DNA of 64,000 nucleotides from Silene conica. Its lineage: Eukaryota; Streptophyta; Magnoliopsida; Caryophyllales; Caryophyllaceae. Location of the stretch: NCBI GenBank assembly GCA_029255685.2, contig CM055313.2, positions 29,384,579 through 29,448,578 of the forward strand, written 5' to 3'. Position numbers and translations under genes: made by a program. Below the pieces are notes generated by a model. That model did not search any database. It was not told the DNA's origin and saw nothing but the letters and a program-made list of their open reading frames with translations. Below, piece by piece: positions 58,064 through 64,000 of the stretch. The first letter of the stretch is position 1. Each line of letters starts with the position of its first letter.

Positions 58064-59305
58064 TGACACCCGTAGTTGAGGGGTGCCAAAGATAAGATTT
58101 ATAAAATCTCAGCTTAAACTAGATAGAGTAAGTCAAGGGTCGAACTACAAGAGACAAGGTTAATATTGTTTTTGAATTTAGAGTCTATTAAAAGTAACAA
58201 AAAAAAAGGGGTTTCGATTGATGATTGAGTCTAACAACTAAGGTAGCAAAATAAACAAGAATGCTAGAACAAAGTAAAAGGATGATTAGGAACTTCGGTT
58301 CCCCATGGCTAGGGCAAGTCAACAAGGGGTAAATAATCAAATAACACAATCCCAAGGAACAAAGAATAAACCTTTAGGTCAATATTCTACCCAATTCTTA
58401 CGGTCTTAGGGTTCCTAGTAAAGCTCTAAACTTTCGTTCATAGGGCAATCCCAAAGTTGTTGTTAAACTAATTCTAACAATCTTTCAATCTTAAAAAAAT
58501 TAGTTCACCAACAACAATGGGGATCGGTATACTAATCATAAAACCATTAAATCCTAGTTTTAGCCATGGTTCCCCTAATTCCCAATGACAAGAATTAGCT
58601 ATGCATAATTATGAGACTAGTACTAACACAATTGAAGAACAATATGCAAAATAACATAATTGAAGATGAAGATTCAATAGGGCAAAGCATAAATTAAATA
58701 ACGATAATAAGAAGAACAATGAAATTGAATAACAAGAAAGATGAATTGCATAAAACTTACAAACGAATTTGAAAAATTAAGAACAAATCTGAAAGTTGGA
58801 ATTCTTCTCTCTAAACTAGGGTGTTTTTCTAATAATGACTGCTTAACCTAATTACAATTGGTAAGCATTCTTAAATAGTCTTATAATTACAAGATTAAAA
58901 GAATAAAAGACGAAACAAAACAGCTGATCCCGTCGTCTGGTCGACCGACCAGGTATGTAGGTCGCTCGACATCACGTGCTGTATAATCAAGCCTTTCTGG
59001 AATTGTGCGCTGGTCGGTCGACCGGTTGGGTAGGTCGGTCGACCACTTCCTGTGTAATCCAGCCTTAAATTGGCTCGCACGCATCTCTAGGCTATGAGTT
59101 CGGATCCTTGCTTCGTGCATTTCCTTAGAATGGCTTCCGGAGGACGATTAAAGCTTGATTTTGATCACTTCCGCTTATTCCTACATTTAAAACATAGAAA
59201 TGCCAAAGTAAACCGTTTCGGGAGGAAAAGTAACTAAAAGCTACAAACATGCATAGAAATACGTGCTGAAACTATAAATAAAATGTATAGTAAATGCACG
59301 TATCA
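58064..59305 (-). repeat. 3' LTR of the Athila-type element
   Basis: 1242 bp; minus strand starts TGATACGTGCATTTAC and ends ACGGGTGTCA. Inverted copy of the solo LTR at 59882-61177. It carries two pairs of the GGTCGACCGACC motif. Confidence 0.88.
58939..59044. repeat. Two pairs of the GGTCGACCGACC motif (in LTR 58064-59305)
   Basis: Starts at 58939 and 58960, then 59012 and 59033: 21 bp within each pair and 73 bp between pairs. The second pair is in the reverse sense (GGTCGGTCGACC). Confidence 0.85.
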
Positions 59306-59881
59306 AACTCCACAAACCAAACCTTGCTTGTCCTCAAGCAAGCACTAAGACTCAAATAAAAACGAAAAACTTCTACTTGGAACGGATTTCTAGCTCAAAA
59401 CCAAACACAACGCCATGCCTAACCATTTTAATGCAAAATTCAAAGAAAATCAAGCTTATTGCCAAATGCAAACGAATTAAACATGTTGGAATAAAATGCT
59501 AAACTTTCAACCTTGCAAGACTCATTCCAAATGGACTCTCGCGGTACGCTCGAGACACTCATGAAGCAAAGGGTGATATATATGTGAAAGACAAGAAGAT
59601 AAATAAGAATATAGACTCTCACCTATCTACGACCCATAAGAACATGCCTGCAATCTAACATGAACAAAGTCTCTACAACCGTACATATGCATTCCAACAC
59701 TTAAATGACCATGACACATGCCGAGGTGATTTGAGATTGTGAGGCTAAAGGTAAGAAAGGCGAAAATGAATTATGGAACGAGGGGTTAAACCGAGCTAAC
59801 AACCATCAAATCCACACTATAAAAATACTTCCATTCTTCTTTACATAACAAGCCAATGCTCAAAAATCGTGAGCAAGTTAT
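59306..59881 (-). other. 3' untranslated region of the Athila element, part 1
   Basis: Non-coding; continues at 61183 beyond the solo LTR. Confidence 0.6.
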
Positions 59882-61177
59882 TGATACGTGCCTATTTTAT
59901 GCATTTTATTTATTCTTTTGGCACGTATTTTCTTACATTTTCGTAACTTTTAGTTGCTATTTCTTCCGAAACGGTTTACTTTGGCATTTCTATGTTTTAT
60001 ATGTAGGAATACGCGGAAGTGAGCAAAACTGAACCTTATTTGCCTTTTCGGAAGCTGTTTTGAGTACTAATGCGGAGCAAGGATCCAAGTTGCACACCCG
60101 AGTATTTTCATTGGGCCAAATTAGAGCTGAAACGAACAAGAAGCGGTCGACCGACCCATCAGAGAGGTCGACCGACCTAAGCCCAATTCGCGAAAAAGCC
60201 CAGCATTGATAGAAGCGGTCGACCGACCCGCAGAAGAGGTCGACCGACTCGGAAGCTGCAGCCGCGACTTTTATTTCGTGTTTGTACTTACCTAATCTTG
60301 TAATTATACTTATTTAAGAAGACCTAAACTCTTTAATTAGGTCAAGCTTTTTCATTAACAAGAAATTCTATTAGCAAGTAGTTTAGAGAGAAACAATTTA
60401 TGTTATTGAAGAACTCCATAGTTTAGAAAGAGATTTTATTCCAAGTTTTCATCTTTTGTTCTTAGTTCCAATCAAGTTGTAAGTTTGCTACAATTAATCT
60501 TTCCCTTTTAATTTAATCTTGTTGTTCATCTTATTGTTGTTTCTTAATTCATGTTTTCCCTTTTATTGTCATCTTTAATTATGTTAATTCCTTTGATGTT
60601 CTTAGTTATTGTTAGTTTCATAATTAGAAGTATGCGTAGCTAATTCTTGTGATTAAGAATTAGGGGAACCATGGTAAAGACTTGATTTTGATAGTTTAAT
60701 GATTGAATTACCAATCCCCCATTGTTGTTGGTAAACTAATCCTTAGGATTGAAAGATTATTAGGATTAGTTTAACAACAACTTTGGGATTGCCCTTGAAT
60801 GAAAGTTTAGTGCTTTTCTAGGAACCCTAAGACCGTAAGGATTGGGTAGAATATTGACCTAAAGCAGGTTTATTCTTTGTTCCTTGGGATTGTGTTATTT
60901 GATTGTTTTACCTTTCATTGACTTGTTTTAACCATGGGGAACCAAAGTTCCTAATCCCCTTTTTATCTTATTTTATTTCTCTTGTTTATTTTGTCCTTTT
61001 AGTTATTAGTTTAAATCTCAAACCAACCCCCTCCTTTTTGGTTACTTGTAATAGACTTTAAATTCACAAACATAATTAACCTTGTCTCCTTGTGGTTCGA
61101 CCCTTGACTTATCCTATCTAAGTTTAAGCTGAGGTTTTATAAATCTTATCTTTGGCACCCCTCAACGACGGGTATCA
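59882..61177 (+). mobile_element. Solo LTR of the same Athila family, opposite orientation
   Basis: 1296 bp, TGATACGTGC...GGGTATCA, with perfect 5-bp target duplication GTTAT (59877-59881, 61178-61182). No internal region, so a solo LTR left by recombination. With 58064-59305 it forms an inverted repeat of ~1.2-kb arms 576 bp apart. It carries motif pairs at 60145/60166 and 60217/60238. Confidence 0.92.
60145..60249. repeat. Two pairs of the GGTCGACCGACC motif (in solo LTR 59882-61177)
   Basis: Starts 60145/60166 and 60217/60238; 21 bp within pairs, 72 bp between pairs. Confidence 0.85.
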
Positions 61178-61182
61178 GTTAT

Positions 61183-62414
61183 CACAACTCCTCTTCTTCT
61201 CCTTTCTTTCTTTTTTTCGAAACAATACTCCTGTTCAGTGGTCGTGGTCGACCGACCATGTAAGTGAGTCGGCCGACCACACCTGAAAACAGGCAGTTTC
61301 TGATTTTTTCGCATATTTTTTTCTTTTCGAGTTCTTTCTTTTCTTTCTTTTTTCTTTTCTGAACTCATAATAATTTTTCGTTTCGCTTTCTTTTGTTTTC
61401 CTTTTTCACTTTCTTTTCTTTTCCTTTTTCACCATCTCCCACACAAAAATATTCTCCAATGAATACAATAACCAAAAGATGGTCAAAACAGTCCCAACAT
61501 ACCATGTTACTAGCTCGGCTAGGGTAAGCAATTTTAAGGATGTAGTATATGAGATAAAAGAGTCAATTTGGCTATGTGAGGGTTATGAAACAAGAAAGGG
61601 AAACCTCTACCACATGTGTCAACAAACCACAAACCCGAATGCATATAGGTATCAAGTAGACAAAATTCATGCTTATGCACGTTTATGTGACATGCCTTAG
61701 GAGGAGAAACTACTCTCAATCCTACATGAAATCGGTCATGAATGTCACCGATTTATTAAGCTCTAAACCTTAGAATATGAAGTAGCTTGCCAAAAAGAGA
61801 GTCAAGTCTAATAATTTAGCATAAAATCAACAAAAACTCGTAGACAATGCAGAAGACTAGCTTGAAATTTTTTGAAAATGCAAGGCAAGGCATTAGGCAA
61901 AACGTGAGGCATAATTATCATAGTATCCGTCCGTTCCGACTCGACCTATATGCTAAAGGAAACGTGCATTTTTTTGAGTTTTTGGTATATATGCAGACTG
62001 AAAGGCGAAAAAGTAACTGAAATGCAGTAAACGTGCGACAGAAAAAGATGAATTGCAGATGCAAACACAACAAAAGGAAAAAGACAAAAGAAAACTAAAC
62101 AAATGCAGACTCAATAGAAGGATGCATATACCCTCCCCAAACCAAAACGCACAATGCCCCCATTGTGCTCATCAGCATAAATCCACAGCATAGGAATGGG
62201 GATAGGTAAATACAAACAAAAGAAAGAAAAGAAAAAAACTAAGGCCGGCAGAAAGAGGCTAAAGGGAAAATATACAAACAAAAATTAGTGACTTACAAAA
62301 TGCGTGTACCTCCCCAAACCGAACGTCGAAGAGGGGAGGTTTGGGCTCGTCACTAATCCTCTGGGTCATACTCTGACCCACTTGCTTCCGCTTCCTCCTC
62401 CTCCTCATCGGACC
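61183..62414 (-). other. 3' untranslated region of the Athila element, part 2
   Basis: Non-coding; polypurine-like tracts (minus strand TTTGGTTTGGGGAGGGT and TTCGGTTTGGGGAGGT) lie at about 62130-62149 and 62308-62325. A further motif pair is at 61246/61267. Confidence 0.6.
61246..61278. repeat. One pair of the motif in the Athila 3' untranslated region
   Basis: GGTCGACCGACC at 61246 and AGTCGGCCGACC (two changes) at 61267; 21 bp apart. Confidence 0.75.
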
Positions 62415-63760
62415 CTACGCTTGTTCCTGAGGCAGATCCGATGCTTCCCCGTGTCCTTGACCGCCCGCCTGAGGTGTGAACCAGGAGGGGTGAGTCCATG
62501 GGTCGGTAGGGAGCCTACCCTGAGCAACATACTCTGAGTAGGACGGGTACTGGTAGAGACAATCGTCCAACCGTTTCTGGTTGAACTTCCTGCAAAGGTC
62601 GGCCATCATATGCGGGAGGGACCTGTGATCAATGACGGGAGGAATAACAATGTTAGGAGGAGCAGTAAAATCGGATGGGTAACCCGTCCCCGGTGCAGCG
62701 TAGTGGGCACCAGGGGCGGGAACCCTATGACCTCTAGAGGTGCCTCCTCTAAGTGGAAGGCGGAAGGATGGAAGGAGGGGTCTAGGCTGCCCTTGAAAAG
62801 TATCAAAGGGTAGCATGGGTGGAGCATCAATGATGGGAATGCGGACACTAGTATATGTGTCCACCTTCCAAATATCATTCCTAGTCACCCAATGCACGGC
62901 CTTGACATAAGCCATGTCCATGTACCGGGAGGTAGGGTGAAGTGCCTCCTCATAGCGGGGGAACTGAAGGAGAAGTGAATTAGCCAAACGAGTGACTAAC
63001 CCACCACAGACAATAGTGGTCAAAGAAGCGCCACAAAGTGAGCCGCGACCAAATAAGCTGTGTTATAAAACGTTTCACCCAAACGCCTGACATTAAGATA
63101 GCCAGACAAAATAGAGAGCTCAATGTTTTGAAAATTTTGAGACTCTTTGCGGCCAAAATCGGTGTTGGCCAAAAGACGCAAGTAATAACGGGGGGCGGGT
63201 AAGTGGACGGTAATGCTCTTCTTTTTTCCGTCGCGGGAATCAGAGAGACATGAACACATGATAGAGTATGACTCAGCAGAGTCACCCGTACGACCCGTAG
63301 CAGTTAAATCTAAATAACCAGCAAATTCACCTAAGGTCAGCACATAGGTGACATTAAACAGCCTAAAAGATATACATTTATTTTCATGATCAGAGCTGTA
63401 AGCAGAAACATCAAAAAGGAAAGAAGAAAAGAACTCAAGAGTGAGGATGGGATAAGTAATCTCATCCATGGTGACGAGTCCCTAAAAACCCGTCCCATTA
63501 AGCAGGCTCACAACATCATCATAGCAACCCAAAGTCCTCAAAGCTGACTCGCACAGGAAGCGAGTCACCACCACATGATAGTAAGTCACGAGGTGAAGCA
63601 ACCGGGCCTTTTGAGCCGGAGTGTAGAAGCTAACCTGCTGATAGTCCGGTAGACTATCCGTGTCGAGCGATGTTAGTCCTCTAGACCCGCTTGCTTGACC
63701 CCTTGAGGTGCTAGCTCCTGAGCTACGAGCTCTTTTGCTTCCTTGTCCACGTCCTGACAT
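62415..63760 (-). pseudogene. Athila env-position ORF (ATHILA ORF-1 family-like), broken
   Basis: Reads MSGRGQGSKRARSSGASTSR, then RFLCESALRTLGCYDDVVSL, a TAG at about 63482, and in the same frame MDEITYPILTLEFFSSFLFD, GEFAGYLDL and SILSGYLNVRRLGETFYNTA. A frame change at about 63020 leads to MDMAYVKAVHWVTRNDIWKV and a Pro-rich end. The composition and place, downstream of where pol should be and upstream of the 3' LTR, fit the ATHILA ORF-1 protein family (function unknown). About 450 codons in total; one nonsense codon and at least one frameshift. Confidence 0.7.
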
Positions 63761-63881
63761 GGTGATTCTGCAAAATTACAACAATTATTCTTAATACTTA
63801 CACTTCTTGCGACTTTAAGTCTTGTACTTATCAAAATAAAACAGTTTAAGTGCAAACTAAAAGTTGCTGTAACAGTCGCAT

Positions 63882-63985
63882 GGTCGACCGACCTTACCCC
63901 CAGGTCGACCGACCAATTGCCAGCAGTAGCAGACCTTTTGTAACATTCCCCAGGTCGACCGACCTACATCCATGGTCGACCGACC
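63882..63985. repeat. Two pairs of the GGTCGACCGACC motif (Athila internal region)
   Basis: Starts 63882/63903 and 63953/63974; 21 bp within pairs, 71 bp between. They lie just upstream of the env-position ORF. Confidence 0.85.
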
Positions 63986-64000
63986 AACCAATCGAAAAAA

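Larger units (their letters stand above)
58064..64000 (-). mobile_element. Athila-type gypsy element, 3' half (runs off the window)
   Basis: Minus strand: env-position ORF remnant (62415-63760), 3' untranslated region with repeated polypurine-like tracts, then 3' LTR 58064-59305. The region just before the LTR (GCTTGAGGACAAGCAAGG, then TTGTGGAGTT) is typical of Athila elements. Pol and the 5' LTR would lie to the right of the window. A solo LTR (59882-61177) of the same family is inserted in opposite orientation. Confidence 0.85.

Noticed and set aside
62304..62813. Plus-strand ORFs opposite the Athila env-position ORF
   Set aside because: Shadows of the minus-strand coding remnant.

Overview
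This is nuclear DNA of a flowering plant. Genes carry spliceosomal introns, there are TATA boxes, and most of the window is plant transposable elements: Ty1/copia and Ty3/gypsy LTR elements with tRNA-iMet or tRNA-Asp primer-binding sites, a Cassandra TRIM with 5S-like LTRs, CACTA, Helitron, Stowaway and Mutator-type MITEs. I infer a eudicot, possibly Caryophyllales, from general repeat character only; the species is not established.

Layout. 1-2.4 kb: gypsy-type LTR fragment abutting an unrecognised ORF. 2.4-8.1 kb: a Kunitz-type inhibitor gene (minus strand) split by a Cassandra element, with two nested Mutator-like MITEs upstream and a third further out. 8.4-24.7 kb: a copia-type element that carries gag but no pol, with a second gag-only element (Athila-type gypsy, 7.45 kb, target duplication TTCAT) inserted inside its gag. 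24.7-29 kb: a MITE-like element, then a second, intact Kunitz gene in a duplicated segment. 29.4-32.3 kb: CACTA terminus, a decayed Ulp1-type peptidase gene and a zinc-knuckle fragment. 33.7-39.2 kb: a stem-loop array, an ankyrin pseudogene and a 1.7 kb deletion-derivative copia element. 39.9-42.0 kb: an apparently functional two-exon group C MAP kinase gene. 42.2-45.7 kb: second ankyrin pseudogene, a non-autonomous Helitron, an RNase H-like remnant. 45.9-49.3 kb: a PLAC8/cell-number-regulator gene with two in-frame TGA codons. 50.3-56.8 kb: decayed full-coding copia element (minus strand), cut by a gypsy-like solo LTR and by a CACTA terminus. 58.1-64 kb: 3' part of an Athila-type element (minus strand) with an env-position ORF, interrupted by a solo LTR of its own family in opposite orientation.

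Only two cellular genes look intact: the MAP kinase and the second Kunitz inhibitor. The gag-only copia element shares LTR blocks and 3' end with the copia element at 50-57 kb, which suggests its lineage supplied (or once supplied) the missing enzymes.

The most unusual signal is a 12-bp motif, GGTCGACCGACC and variants, that occurs in seven pairs in the last 6 kb. Every pair is spaced exactly 21 bp start to start, and three sets of two pairs are offset by 71-73 bp. The motif recurs in different sequence contexts (LTR and internal region), with related motifs in other LTRs at 38-64 and 53,665-53,772.
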